Made by a program: the position numbers and the translations under genes. 64,000 bases of DNA from Acanthosepion pharaonis (taxonomy: Eukaryota > Mollusca > Cephalopoda > Sepiida > Sepiidae): assembly GCA_903632075.3 (NCBI GenBank), contig CAHIKZ030005207.1, forward strand, positions 730,001-794,000, written 5' to 3'. Under the pieces are notes generated by a model. It worked only from the letters and a program-made list of their open reading frames with translations, was not told the origin of the DNA and did not search any database. Shown here in pieces: positions 1 to 11,400 of this stretch (positions are counted from its first letter, which is position 1; each line of letters begins with the position of its first letter).

Positions 1-245
1 TAGTACATAGCTAATTTGTATTATCAGGTTTGATAATAAAAACATGAACCTGTCTGACCAACCAGATTTGGTTGGTCTATCTTCATTGGCTCATGTGGAG
101 CCAAAATCTGTCATCATTCTGCCAAAATTCCATTTAAATTTTCTGTCCAAGTTTTGTTTTGTTATATAGTAAGAATAGTTTTTTTTTTCTGTGATTAAAA
201 TAGTTATTGTGATATCCCTTTTGGGAAATGAATCCTCATGATCCT

Positions 246-371
246 GATGAACCATTGTCAAGCATTATTAATTTTACAGGAGTATTTCATCTTAGTTTTA
301 GTAACTTTTCATCATCACTACTCAGTCTAGTCTACAGTTATCAGTAAGAAATAATATTATCATGAATCTTG
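246..371. repeat. Dispersed 126 bp unit, copy 1 (pair at 1640-1765)
   Basis: A 126 bp stretch recurs at 1640-1765 in the same orientation and at the same length, with only about four mismatches. Looser relatives (ATGAA.CATTGTCA.. followed by TTTCATCTTAATTTTAGT and TCAGTCTAGTC) lie near 492-600, 612-735, 1270-1320 and 1560-1620. The whole 0.2-1.8 kb stretch therefore looks like a broken, diverged tandem array. No coding potential was seen. Confidence 0.75.
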
Positions 372-744
372 GCTTTTGTGTTAAACTAAGATGAACTAAA
401 TTGTTAAAAGATGTTGTTAGGTCTATGATTGCTGTTTTTTTAATTGATGCCAGTGGTTGGTGTTTAATAATTTTCCCATGTCATCCAATTTAACATAGAC
501 CTAATTGGCGAATGAATTAATCATTATTACTTTTCACTCATTTTTCTATCATCTTAATTGGTTTCCATCAGTCTAGTCATCAGTAAACAAGTAGTAATAT
601 TATCATAAATTTTTATTAGATGAAGCATTGTCAACCAGTATTAAATTTAGACAACTATTTCTTTCATCTTAATTTCACTTCCTTTCATAGCAACTATTCA
701 GACCCTCAGTCTGCAGTCATCATTAAACTAGTAAAATGGACACT

Positions 745-970
745 TGTCAAACATTATTATTTTTAGGGAAGTGATTGGGGAATCATCCTCTTTGGAACTG
801 ACTCCCAAGACGATGTTTCCCCCATCACTACAGTCTTAACCTGTTCAAGTTTAAGGTTAACTGTTATCTTCCCTATATATCCTCATCATCTGCGCCTCTT
901 ACTCTGTAACCCTCTACCTTGAATGGCTCTGTGACATTTTATATAGTGAACATTATTGTAAAAAAAAGTA
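745..970 (+). pseudogene. LINE 3' end (family B), C-terminal remnant
   Basis: One frame reads WN, stop, LPRRCFPHHYSLNLFKFKVN and then CYLPYISSSSAPLTL before a stop near 906-908. This is the terminal motif (LWNSLP..CFP..YNL..FK..VN..L) found at the end of ORF2 in several animal non-LTR retrotransposons. A short 3' untranslated tail ends in a run of A near 960-967. The internal stop and the absence of upstream RT show a dead, 5'-truncated copy. Related tails occur at 11.2, 12.0, 15.1, 27.6, 29.9, 37.6, 54.0, 58.2 and 59.2 kb. The clade is not assigned. Confidence 0.7.
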
Positions 971-1075
971 TGTCTTTAATATTTAAATGCGTTTAATCAC
1001 AATTTGCTCAGAGTATCAATCTACAGCAGTGAATAAACTGCTCAAATCAGAAATAAATAGAAAATAATGTCCCAG

Positions 1076-1152
1076 TGAAGCTCAAACTCACATCCCTTTT
1101 AATTTGAGAAGCCTGTCTATACAAGGCAGGTGCTCTATTAAGTGAGCTACCA
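1076..1152 (-). repeat. tRNA-like SINE head
   Basis: Read on the minus strand, this has a D-arm/A-box-like segment (GTAGCTCACTTAATAGAGC), an anticodon-arm-like hairpin (CTGCC, loop TTGTATA, GACAG) and a degenerate B box (GAGTTTGAGCTTC). There is no good acceptor stem, so I read it as a decayed tRNA-derived SINE head, not a tRNA gene. The D-arm resembles lysine-type tRNAs, but the anticodon loop is not a reliable guide. Confidence 0.5.
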
Positions 1153-1639
1153 AAGCTTTTATGGCTGGCAGATCAATTCTAACTCTTAAACTTGCTCTTC
1201 ATTCTTCCCTGAATATTCAGTGCCATATTTTCATAATTCTTATGTAAAATAGTCTTGACTTTATTGTTATTAGATGATGCATTGTCCACCATTATTAATT
1301 TTAGACTGCAATTTCTTTTATCATTTTAGTTGTTCTGGCTGTAGGTCCTAGACTATATTGATTGCAACCTCTGCAGAAATGCAATATTCCTCTAAAAGGG
1401 CCACCTACTAAATCAGTGTTTGTGGACTTGTGTATGGACAACCTATGCTGACCTATGGACAGAAGTATCAACAAGAAACAGATTTCAGCATTAAATAGGC
1501 TAACAGAGATTGATATGTTGTTAAATCCACCAACCAACTAAACTATTTTAAAACTAATTGCTTTTCATCATAACTCCATAGATTATCTGGCTAAGAACAT
1601 TAAAAACATAAGTCATAATATTAGCATGAATTTTTATTA

Positions 1640-1765
1640 GATGAACCATTTTCAGGCATTATTAATTTTACAGGAGTATTTCATCTTAATTTTAGTAACT
1701 TTTCATCATCACTACTCAGTCTAGTCTACAGTTATCAGTAAGAAATAATATTATCATGAATCTTG
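1640..1765. repeat. Dispersed 126 bp unit, copy 2
   Basis: Near-identical partner of 246-371 with no net indel, 1.39 kb away in direct orientation. The low divergence compared with neighbouring units suggests a recent local duplication or gene conversion. Confidence 0.75.
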
Positions 1766-2039
1766 AGAGGACAAAGATCTTCATTTCAGACAAGTATTTC
1801 TTTAATTTAACTTAAAGAGAGTTAAATGTCAGAAAGGATCAGTGCATATGTTGGGCTATAAGGATCTCCTTGGTAGGCTTATCATAGAAATAAATACAGT
1901 ATGGGAGCTGCTAATAAAGGAATAAAGACAAATGACAGCAAGTCTTCAGTAATGCCAGCTTAACAAAAGAGAAAAGCTCCAGGGAGTGCAGCAACTTATG
2001 AGCAGGCAGGTTAGTTTTAAGGCTCCAAGTTTCTCCACA

Positions 2040-2412
2040 GAAAATTGTTGCACAGGACAACAGCCTAGTGGATTAAATCATTTATTCAAGAATTTGATGA
2101 CATAGTATTTGTGAGTCCAATCACTTGTCCAGGCCATGTAAATGGATACAGTGGAAACAAGTTGAGCTAAAATAAGAACTAGATGAGATATTCCTAGACA
2201 TCGGCAGTAGAACAAGGACAACCATAGATTAAATAAAAGTTTCAGTTCAAAATTCCCTTTAAGTTACCTGGATAGACATACACCTGATGAAGCCAAGATC
2301 GGACAATTACTGAAATGTTGTGATAGCAAGAACAAAGTTGCGGACAATAGTCCATATGTAAATAAAGTAAGTAATGATCACTTTTCATTCCAAAAATTCA
2401 GACAAAAATGTC
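2040..2412 (+). mobile_element. Hammerhead/tRNA-like composite, right part (family i)
   Basis: A tRNA-like module at about 2055-2135 (A box CAGCCTAGTGG, B box GTGAGTCCAATC) is followed by an arm with the hammerhead core CTGATGA at 2284-2290, a 21 nt spacer and GAAA at 2312-2315, then TGTTGTGATAG. The 3' side (GACAATAGTCC at about 2344-2354 and AAATTCAGACA near 2400) matches the right end of the elements at 16.1, 38.0 and 42.8 kb. The left inverted arm is not clearly preserved. Stem II is decayed, so ribozyme activity is unlikely. Confidence 0.55.
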
Positions 2413-2444
2413 TGTTTTTTTTAACAAGAGAGACATACAGCTGG

Positions 2445-2460
2445 CACACACACACACACA
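2445..2460. repeat. (CA)n microsatellite
   Basis: Eight CA dinucleotides run into a short TATATG stretch at the left edge of the long-TIR element. Confidence 0.9.
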
Positions 2461-2471
2461 TATATGTATAT

Positions 2472-3236
2472 TAAGACGTGTCTCATTAAATAATTTAGAC
2501 AAGTTTTTTCTACTTATTTTTATTTAATAAAATCCTCTTGAAATTATGGACAAGTTTCTTAGTATCCTTATTAAAGAAAGAAAATTACCATGTTGATGCA
2601 TATTCATTTTATTCCAAGTACTTTCAATATTAGCACAATGTCATCATCAGAGTCTTATTATTTTAAGATAAAAATTATGTTCATCATTTTTCTAAGACAA
2701 AATTGTTGTGTTCATCTGAAAATTAAATTTTTTCCATGTAAAATGAAAAACACTAAGGTTATGTACTGTAAAATTTTAAATTTTATCATGTAGGCTCATA
2801 TATAAACGTCAAGGGAGGTAATTAAGTTATTGTAATATCTAAATATATCTAAAAAGCAAAAACTATTTAAAACTATCCACTGTAAACATTTAAAACATTT
2901 GTGCAGTATACATAATTAAATTTATTAAGGGTTGGTTTCAGTTTATTAATATAGGTAGTTTCAAGAATTTTAGTTTATATTTATTATTTTCATGAAAAAG
3001 TACAGATATATTTCCAACAAGAATTTTCCTAAATTGCAAATGTGGGCAAAACAAGACAATGATGGCAACAATGTGCTAATGACAAAAGTACTCAGAATAA
3101 AATAAATATGCATCAACATGGTAATTTTCTTTCTTCCTTTAATAAGGATATTAAAGAACTTGTCAGTAATTACAGGAGGATCCTATTAAAATAACTAAAC
3201 AAAACTTCTCTAAATTATTTAATGAGACATATCTTA
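2472..3236. mobile_element. Non-autonomous element with ~150 bp inverted repeats
   Basis: The left arm (2472-2625; outer end TAAGACGTGTCTCATT, inner part ACCATGTTGATGCATATTC) is repeated inverted at 3089-3236 with roughly 80-85% identity over about 150 bp. The ~460 bp between the arms has no coding potential. At the inner end of the left arm, the minus strand carries CTGATGA (2644-2650), then GAAAG (2621-2625) and TACTT, which is the hammerhead-like signature of family ii shared with 27.1 kb. It may be an inverted pair of terminal copies, as seen in Penelope-type insertions, and not a cut-and-paste MITE. Confidence 0.65.
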
Positions 3237-3253
3237 AAGAAAACATGCTGCCA

Positions 3254-3256
<3 letters not shown>

Positions 3257-3303
<47 letters not shown>
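3257..3303. repeat. (TA)n microsatellite
   Basis: About 23 uninterrupted TA units just outside the right arm of the preceding inverted-repeat element. Confidence 0.95.
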
Positions 3304-3305
<2 letters not shown>

Positions 3306-3528
3306 ATAAAAAAAAATATATGTACATGCACATATACTTGAACGTACATATAAATATATTTCTTCCTTAGGTGTTATAAATGCAGTGCTCAGTGTTATGA
3401 TACAGAGCTATAAATATAAATTAGTGAACTGCATTCTGCAAAAATTATAAATTAGTGATCTGAACATTGCAAGAACTGCATGAAACTCCAAGTCATGTTA
3501 TTGAGATTGTATATTATGTATATTCATT

Positions 3529-3531
<3 letters not shown>

Positions 3532-3586
<55 letters not shown>
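3532..3586. repeat. (TA)n microsatellite abutting a transposon
   Basis: About 27 TA units end exactly where the mariner-like element's left inverted repeat begins. The TA target duplication may have seeded the array. Confidence 0.95.
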
Positions 3587-3590
<4 letters not shown>

Positions 3591-4412
3591 GTGACAATTT
3601 AATTCCAAGAATGGAATGTGAAAGCAAGTTTATTTACTTGGTCACTATTGGCAGATGTCACCTTCAAAGTATTCCTCTTGTGAAATGATGGTGTCATTGA
3701 TGGACACGTTCTTTGAATTCATTTTCCAGAATATCTTTCAGAAATGTTGAATTTTTTAATTTGTTGAATCTCAGGAATGTCAGGAAATACTTGTCCTTAC
3801 ATGGCATTTTGGAAATAGGCAAAAATCCTGGGGGACTAAATCTGGTAAAAACAGTAAGTGCACTATTTTGTAATGGATATCTTCACCAGGAATTTGCAAA
3901 CTCTTGATGTATTATGTGAAGGAGCCTTTTCATAGACAAGAATCCACTTACAGAGACACATTTCAGGTGTTTTCCTCTGAAATGATTCTTGTAATGCTTT
4001 CAGAACTTCCAAACAAACATTTGCATCTGGTTTTTATGATTTTGAGTGTCCATTCTTGTCTCATCATGCACACATTCTTGCCTTTCCTTCAACTTGTGCT
4101 TCTCAGAAATATTTCTTCATGGCATGTTCACCATAAGCCATTTTTAATTAGGCTAACTTTTCACTAGCACTTTTACCAGTCTTCACAAACGACTTAAGTG
4201 TAATATGTTGTTCCAGATTGCCTTTAATCACTCTTTGTCAGCAGTATAACATGAACACATGAAACTTCACCTACTTCTTGGCAATGAATGGCTCATCTTG
4301 TCTGCATCTCAAGAAAGCAGAAGTCTGGACATGATTGGTTCCAAATGTTTGCCTGATTCATTAACCCAGTGACATACAGTTGGCATTCTGGGAATTAAAT
4401 TATCAGATCTTA
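3586..4412 (-). mobile_element. Internally deleted mariner-like transposon (family 1)
   Basis: The left end AAGGTGTGACAATTTAATTC and the inverse of the right end (AAGATCTGATAATTTAATTC) form ~28 bp terminal inverted repeats. On the minus strand, disrupted frames read LPDLVPQDFCLFPK and, near the 3' end, ERVHQ..HHHFT..YFEGD. These match the SPDLAPCDFFLFP and GEYFEGD regions at the C-terminus of mariner-type DDE transposases. At ~830 bp it is too short for a full transposase (usually ~340 codons), and stops and frameshifts are frequent. It is a dead or non-autonomous copy on the same scale (~0.83-0.86 kb) as the elements at 34.8 and 49.6 kb. Confidence 0.75.
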
Positions 4413-4656
4413 AATATATTTAATTAAACACTGTACAAGGTATTTTTTTAAAGTTTTTAGTTAACTGGTTTATATGCAAGAATGTATGTCTGCATTCAAT
4501 GACTCAAAGTATTATCCAAATCTCTGAGATCTTATGCTGCTAATACTCAGTGAATTCACAGATGTTTCTTGTATATAAAAAAAAGAAAAGTTAATTAAAA
4601 ATTTCCTTATCTGTGATTGTTAATTAAGGGAATGACTCTGGCCAAAAAGAACATTC

Positions 4657-5125
4657 TCTCTTCTATGTTTTGTATCCCTTGAGAAGGCTTGTAATCATGG
4701 CTCTCCATAATTTCTTGAGCTTTATAGCTTTTAGTAAATTTTCTCTTTTTGTTATCTCTCCTAAAACTTGTTCCAACATCCATTTACTCAAGCTCATTAG
4801 GTCGGTTATGCATTGATTTTATCTATCCCTCTTGACTTCAATCTATCCTGTGAGTATCAAATTTTACAAGCCCTCTTTCCTCATTATGTTCCCTATAAAT
4901 TTCAACTATCTCTTTCTGATGCTAAGTATAAGTGTCCATTTTGTTTCCATTTTTTCTAAAACTTTATTATTGCCCGCATATTCGGTCCATGATGTTCTCA
5001 GCATCCTTCACTAGAACCATATTTCTGTTGCTTCAAGCTTTTTCTTCATCTGCGAAATTATCCAGACTTTGCTGTCATATAGGAAGACTTATATTACATA
5101 CTTTTTAGTACTATTTCCTTGTCCT
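4657..5125 (-). pseudogene. LINE family A, 3' part of ORF2
   Basis: The minus strand carries the C-terminal region after the RT domain of a common non-LTR retrotransposon. Recognisable pieces, in order from the right, are a WFYRRMLR-like segment, HRPN-like residues, ETKRTL-like and GHI/KEG-like segments, ending near the WRAMI-like terminus. Frames are broken by indels and stops. At least a dozen other family A fragments lie in this window in both orientations. The Octopus-type 'craniofacial development protein 2-like' annotations often derive from this kind of element (recalled, not searched). Confidence 0.7.
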
Positions 5126-6909
5126 CAATTAAAAAAGTGAATGTTCTCACAGAAATAATATATAAAATACTGATTAACTAAGCAAAATTATTTTTATCTT
5201 AGCAAATATTATTTTATGAAGAATTGTGCTACATAAAGCAAATACTTATTAACAATAATTTTGCCAACCATGAGATGGCTGAGCAAATAAAATTAGCTTT
5301 AAAAAATTTTAGAAACAATAACATAAATAAAAAAAAAAACACTATTAACTTTATTCTACCATAACTAGATGTGCTGTAACTATCAAGAAGATGAAAAAAG
5401 TCATTAAAATTTAATCATTCCAAGAACTATCTTAGATTTGTAATTCATTATAAACAGTTTAAAACATTTAAGTAACTCAGGTCTTCAATTATCCACTCTA
5501 TAAAATAATGTTGATCATGAATTTTCATGTCCTTTGGGAGATTGCATATCTAATATCAGTATCTGGAAAATAACATTAAATTCTTATATTGGCTACAGAA
5601 TCTCCACATTCTCTTGTAGATTAACTTTTTACTTAACAAAGATTGGTACAAATCAAAAATTAAATCACATCATTGACAATCAAAATACAGCTATCAGCAT
5701 AAGATAAATATTACTGGATGATACCAAACTGCACTGAATGACACAAAATACTTGAAGCTATTATTATTATTATGGAAAATAAATGACCTGCATTAAATAA
5801 AATATATTTCACCTCTGGAGTTGGAATTTAAAAATTTTAAAGTCTGTATAAAATATTTAATATGCATATATAATAATAATAGTAATAACTATAAAATATT
5901 TGATAGATTTTCCAGCCTCAGTCCATCTCTGTGAAACCATTCTACACATGGTACTACTTATATGATACATGTATATTTGAATTTGAAATATAGCATTCTA
6001 AAAATTATAGAAAATTTATTATAAAAATGTTATCTACAATACTGACATTTTTGGTTTTTGATAATGACTGTGATAGTTTCAATAGTTTACAATTTTCAGC
6101 TTGGATGAACAACTTATTTCAAAATTAGAAAATTACAATAGAAAGCTTAAACAGACTAAACTTGTTAAATTCAAATGAATTCATAATCATCATTAGTTAT
6201 ATGACCAAATATGGTCATAGGGTCTCTGTGCAGCTGAGCATCTAACCAGTTCTCAGTAGCAGACTAGGTCTGAAAATCTTGGTTGCCAGGAGATAAAGGG
6301 GGACCAATGACAACTATTATGCTATCATTTAATTGTCACAAGGAATAAATTTTAATAATACATATGGAATACATATGGAAAAAAAAAGAATACAAGTAAA
6401 ATTTTTGTGGAAAATGTGTATTTCTTACTAATTACATTGTATGCGTACTGTATATATTACTGGCAGTAGATACCAAATGTAAATACACAATGTCATAATT
6501 GAATTATTTATTTTTAATTTTAAGTAATTAGTTGATATGTTTAAATAGTTTACTGCATAATTTACACATTAACAGATAGTTCAAAAGTGCAATAGAACAT
6601 TGCATGCAGTTTGCTATATTAAGAGGAGATTGTTTGTGTTCACTTGATGATTATGTGAATCTGCCAATAACTGCTTCTGCCTCCAATTCATCTAACAATT
6701 CCTTTTTTTCTTATTCCTTTTTATTACTAAAACAGTTTGTCTGTTTTTGTTTCTTTATTGCATTTTTATTTTATATAGGGGTGTCCACTCCATCAGGAGC
6801 CCACTTGCAAACAGGCAAACTAACACTCTGGCCAGTCTACTACCACAGCTCTTTATATATGTCTTAGTTGTAGGTCAATGTCTGAATCTCTAAATTAACG
6901 TTCAGTCTG
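5126..6909. other. AT-rich stretch without recognised genes
   Basis: No gene or clear mobile element was recognised. There are short ATT/TAA runs near 5760-5775 and 5870-5890. A slightly GC-richer patch at 6220-6320 has no open frame of note. The open frame at 6604-6867 has no recognisable motif and composition like its surroundings, so it was not called as a gene. Confidence 0.6.
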
Positions 6910-6910
6910 A

Positions 6911-7722
6911 GCAGTGATGTCAGCCCACTCTTTTCTTTTCTTTGCTTTTTTCTTCCTTTCTTTAAGGTGGTATCATATGTAGGATAACAGTGCAAATATA
7001 GTTGGCTCTTATCTCCATACCATTTCAACTTGTTTTTCTTGATTTTAGTTCTGAGGCCTGTTTCTTGTCTTACACTGTGTCATTTGTGAATACTTTGAAT
7101 AATTCTGTAGAATCTCATTTCTGATGCTTGGATTTTTTGCTCCAATTCATGCTGCCATTTCTTTCTGCAGTAGACCAGTTGCCATCCAAAGCTATACAAC
7201 ACTTTCTATCATGCTATTTACCCATAGCCTGGAGGAGAAGAAGAGGATCCATATCATTCCCAAGGGTATTAGCATGTAAGTGAATGTAATGGATTCGACT
7301 GGAAAGTCAGTTATGTTCCATGTATGATACATACTTAGGCAATCATGTATCTTTCGATACATTACTGACAAGGTAGACTTTTTCCCCACAGTAGTTTGCC
7401 ATTTCTTTCTGCAGTAGACCAGTTACCATTCAAGGCTATAGAACCTGGTCTGTCCTGCTATTTACCCATAGCTGGGGGAGAAGAGGAGGATTCCTATCTT
7501 TCCCAAGAGTATTAGCATGTAAGTGAATGAAATGAATTCAAGTGGAAAGTCAGTCAGTCAGTTATGTGCCATGCATGATACACACTTAGGTGATCATGTA
7601 TCTTTTGATACATGACTATTGAGGCAGATTTTTCCCACAGTAGGTTGTCATTTCTTTCTACAGTAAACCAGTTGCCATCCAAGGCTATAGAACCCGGTGT
7701 GTCCTGCTATTTACACATAGCC
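6911..7722 (-). repeat. Large direct duplication, copy 1 (tandem SINE bodies)
   Basis: This 812 bp block is nearly identical to 28012-28823 with a constant offset of 21101 bp, so no net indel. Inside it a ~245 bp unit repeats with starts near 7155, 7399 and 7648 (CCATTTCTTTCTGCAGTAGACC, a segment also seen as single SINE bodies elsewhere). Read on the minus strand, the unit matches the body of the tRNA-headed SINE whose head is at 28890-28953. Copy 1 has no head: the third unit breaks off at 7722. Confidence 0.85.
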
Positions 7723-7890
7723 TAAATATACAACTCTGAATTAAAATAGAGAGGATGGTTGTTTGAAAACCTTGTGTACCTGTTCTCTGTATTCAGTTCT
7801 TCCAAAAGTGTGGGTGGTTCTGCATAAGCCTTTGCCACTATAATCAAATCAGACAGACACTTGAAGAAGGCTGAAAGGTAAAACTGCCAG
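7723..7890. repeat. Dispersed repeat, pair at 26725-26860
   Basis: TTCTCTGTATTCAGTTCTTC followed by AAAGTG.GGTGGTT and CACTATAATCAAATCA recurs at 26764-26845 in direct orientation. The same module therefore flanks the SINE-body region near both duplicated loci. Function unknown. Confidence 0.55.
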
Positions 7891-10414
7891 AATATAACAA
7901 GTAGTAGTAGTAGGAGGAGAATAAAATGAAGCAGAAGAATAACAAGTAGTAGTAGGAGGAGGAGAATAAAAAGAAGCAGAAGAATAACAAGTAGTAGTAG
8001 TAGGAGGAGAATAAAATGAAGCAGAAGAATAACAAGTAGTAGTAGTAGGAGGAGAATAAAAAGAAGCAGAAGAATAACAAGCAGTAGTAGGAGGAGAATA
8101 AAAAGAAGCAGAAGAATAACAAGTAGTAGTAGTAGGAGAATAAAATGAAGCAGAAGAATAACAAGTAGTAGTAGTAGGAGGAGAATAAAAAGAAGCAGAA
8201 GAATAACAAGTAGTAGTAGGAGGAGAATAAAAAGAAGCAGAAGAATAACAAGTAGTAGTAGGAGGAGAATAAAAAGAAGCAGAAGAATAACAAGCAGCAG
8301 TAGTAGGAGGAGAATAAAAAGAAGCAGAAGAATAACCAGCAGTAGTAGGAGGAGAATAAAAAGAAGCAGAAGAATAACAAGCAGTAGTAGGAGGAGAATA
8401 AAAAGAAGCAGAAGAATAACCAGCAGTAGTAGTAGGAGAATAAAAAGAAGCAGAAGAATAACAAGCAGTAGTAGTAGGAGAATAAAAAGAAGCAGAAGAA
8501 TAACAAGTAGTAGTAGTAGGAGGAGAATAAAAAAAGAAGAAGAAGAATAACAAGCAGTAGTAGGAGGGAGGAGAATAAAAAAGCAGAAGAATAACAAAGT
8601 AGTAGGAGGAGAATAAAAAGAAGCAGAAGAATAACAAGTAGTAGTAGGAGGAGAATAAAAAAAGAAGCAGAAGAATAACAAGCAGTAGTAGGAGGAGAAT
8701 AAAAAGAAGCAGAAGAATAACAAGTAGTAGTAGGAGGAGAATAAAAAAGAAGAAGAATAACAAGCAGCAGTAGCAGGAGAATAAAAAGAAGCAGAAGAAT
8801 AACCAGCAGTAGTAGGAGGAGAATAAAAGAAGCAGAAGAATAACAAGTAGTAGTAGGAGGAGAATAAAAGAAGCAGAAGAATAACAAGCAGCAGTAGCAG
8901 GAGAATAAAAAAAGAAGCAGAAGAATAACAAGCAGCAGTAGCAGGAGAATAAAAGAAGCAGAAGAATAACCAGCAGTAGTAGGAGGAGAAAAAAAAGAAG
9001 CAGAAGAATAACAAGCAGAAGAATAGGAGAGAGAAAAAGAAGCAGAAGAATAACAAGTAGTAGTAGGAGGAGAATAAAAAGAAGCAGAAGAATAACAAGC
9101 AGCAGTAGCAGGAGAATAAAAAGAAGCAGAAGAATAACAAGCAGCAGTAGCAGGAGAATAAAAAGAAGCAGAAGAATAACAAGCAGCAGTAGCAGGAGAA
9201 TAAAAAGAAGCAGAAGAATAACCAGCAGTAGTAGGAGGAGAATAAAAAGAAGCAGAAGAATAACAAGCAGTAGTAGTAGGAGAATAAAAAGAAGCAGAAG
9301 AATAACAAGTAGTAGTAGGAGGAGAATAAAAAGAAGCAGAAGAATAACAAGCAGCAGTAGCAGGAGAATAAAAAGAAGCAGAAGAATAACCAGCAGTAGT
9401 AGGAGGAGAATAAAAAAAGAAGCAGAAGAATAACAAGCAGTAGTAGGAGGAGAATAAAAAAGAAGCAGAAGAATAACAAGTAGTAGTAGGAGGAGAATAA
9501 AAAAAAAGAAGCAGAAGAATAACAAGCAGCAGTAGCAGGAGAATAAAAAGAAGCAGAAGAATAAGCAGTAGTAGGAGGAGAATAAAAAGAAGCAGAAGAA
9601 TAACAAGTAGTAGTAGGAGGAGAATAAAAGAAGCAGAAGAATAACAAGTAGTAGTAGGAGGAGAATAAAAAGAAGCAGAAGAATAACAAGCAGCAGTAGC
9701 AGGAGAATAAAAGAAGCAGAAGAATAACCAGCAGTAGTAGGAGGAGAATAAAAAAGAAGCAGAAGAATAACAAGTAGTAGTAGGAGGAGAATAAAAGAAG
9801 CAGAAGAATAACAAGCAGCAGTAGCAGGAGAATAAAAAGAAGAAGAAGAATAACCAGCAGTAGTAGGAGGAGAATAAAAAAAAGAAGCAGAAGAATAACA
9901 AGTAGTAGTAGGAGGAGAATAAAAAGAAGCAGAAGAATAACAGAAAGCAGCAGTAGAGAGAATAAAAGAAGCAGAAGAATAACAAGCAGTAGTAGGAGGA
10001 GAATAAAAAGAAGCAGAAGAATAACAAGTAGTAGTAGGAGGAGAATAAAAAGAAGCAGAAGAATAACAAGCAGCAGTAGCAGGAGAATAAAAAGAAGCAG
10101 AAGAATAACCAGCAGTAGTAGGAGGAGAATAAAAAGAAGCAGAAGAATAACAAGCAGTAGTAGGAGGAGAATAAAAAGAAGCAGAAGAATAACAAGTAGT
10201 AGTAGGAGGAGAATAAAAAGAAGCAGAAGAATAACAAGCAGCAGTAGCAGGAGAGAATAACAAAAAAAAAGAAGCAGAAGAATAACCAGCAGTAGTAGGA
10301 GGAGAATAAAAAGAAGCAGAAGAATAACAAGCAGCAGTAGTAGGAGAATAAAAAGAAGCAGAAGAATAACCAGCAGTAGTAGGAGGAGAATAAAAAGAAG
10401 CAGAAGAATAACAA
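7891..10414. repeat. 2.5 kb purine-rich minisatellite (~42 bp unit)
   Basis: Roughly 60 tandem copies of a 36-45 bp unit run here: AAGAATAAC, then (AGT/AGC)n, AGGAGGAGAAT, AAAAAGAAGCAG. Unit variants differ in the number of AGT, AGC and AGG triplets and in the length of the A run. AAGTAGTAG, AAGCAGCAG and ACCAGCAG variants alternate in blocks, suggesting a higher-order pattern. The plus strand is almost pure purine plus T and C at fixed positions; the minus strand is pyrimidine-rich and free of stops in all frames. That explains the 865, 865 and 683 codon open frames there, which translate as repeats such as YSPPTTTCYSSASF and switch frames with indels. I do not regard it as coding. Confidence 0.95.
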
Positions 10415-10929
10415 GTGGGAGAATACTTGATCATATAACAAAGCATATAATAGCCTCCTTCATATACATAATTTCAGGAAACTGGAACCAAGTATGCCCT
10501 TCTGCAATGACAGCATCATCTATACAGAATGGCCTTTTTGAATAAATATCACTTGCATGGTCAAAAGATGATAACACACTGTTTGAAGGATACAATAAAA
10601 TAACCCAGCCATGTCCCTGGAACAAATCAGGTTGGTTCCATGTGGAGCAATATTGTGATGCAGGCAGATGACATACTTACACAAACATCCTGCTTTCTTT
10701 GAGAGACAGTTTCCCACAGTCCATCCACTCTTTCAGATAATTGGTGTTAATTGTTTGACTATAGGCTATGAAGTTGATGAACAGCACATCTTTTATATTC
10801 CAAAAAACTGTTTTTTTAACCTTTTCATCCCAGCCAAGGTGATAATGCCACTTTAATGCAATGGGTTACCAAAAATAAAAGAAAATGAGGAGAAAAAAAA
10901 AAATCATCAATGAAGAGAAAGGACAATAA
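10415..10929. other. No recognised feature
   Basis: Mixed-composition DNA after the minisatellite. Small open frames on both strands overlap one another and show no motif. A short A run lies at 10883-10896. Confidence 0.5.
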
Positions 10930-11037
10930 AAGAATAGGATTATTTACATTATTCGGACTATTGTCCTCATCTTTGTTGCCATATTTATCACAATGTTTCA
11001 GCCATTGTACACTCCGGCCTTCTTCAGGTTAAATACT
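10930..11037 (-). mobile_element. Hammerhead-like arm, family i (solo)
   Basis: Read on the minus strand: CUGAAGA (11021-11027), one extra A, a stem II closed by GGCC/GGCU around a 12 nt loop, GAAAC (10995-10999), then AUUGUG. It ends with the family's outer sequence near TTATTTACATTATTCGGAC (10930-10950). The position expected to be H17 is G, which would block cleavage. No partner arm was seen, so this is a single half of the composite found complete at 16.1 kb. Confidence 0.6.
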
Positions 11038-11199
11038 CATTAGAACAATTTTCCATAACTTTCTCACATTTGTGACGTATCTTCCCTCTGTTTTTTCTAC
11101 AAATATTTTCATGGCAACTGTTCTGTTGAGCTTTTTTCCTGGTACCCCAACTACATGAATTTAAGCCTGCTACTAGACTAGCATCTAGGTCCCACCCTT

Positions 11200-11400
11200 T
11201 TACCATTGGAATAATTAAATGTAACTACCAACAGCTTCTTTTCTCACACTTCTTGCCTGTGGAAGTCCCTTCCGTTTACTTGCTTCCCTGATAGTTATAA
11301 TCTTCCAAAAATTTAAATGCAATGTCAATCGACATCTTCTAATATCTTGAACAGCCTCAGCATCAACTTTGATGGTTTTGTCATGTCCAGTAAGCTTCAT
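11200..11400 (+). pseudogene. LINE family B 3' end
   Basis: The plus strand encodes, with frameshifts, CLWKSLPFTCFPDSYNL and then PKFKCNVNRHLL, the family B C-terminal motif. There is no RT domain upstream. It is one of several such tails that show heavy 5' truncation. Confidence 0.6.

Noticed and set aside
6604..6867. 87-codon plus-strand frame as a secreted or membrane protein
   Set aside because: A hydrophobic run comes from T-rich DNA; no start context, motif or exon structure supports it.
7891..10414. CRISPR array
   Set aside because: Units are contiguous and mutually similar, without unique spacers; this is an animal minisatellite.
7722..10446. Minus-strand open frames of 865, 865 and 683 codons
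   Set aside because: They are the three frames of a stop-free pyrimidine-rich minisatellite; the translation is a 14-residue repeat that switches frames with indels, and all three frames are open together.
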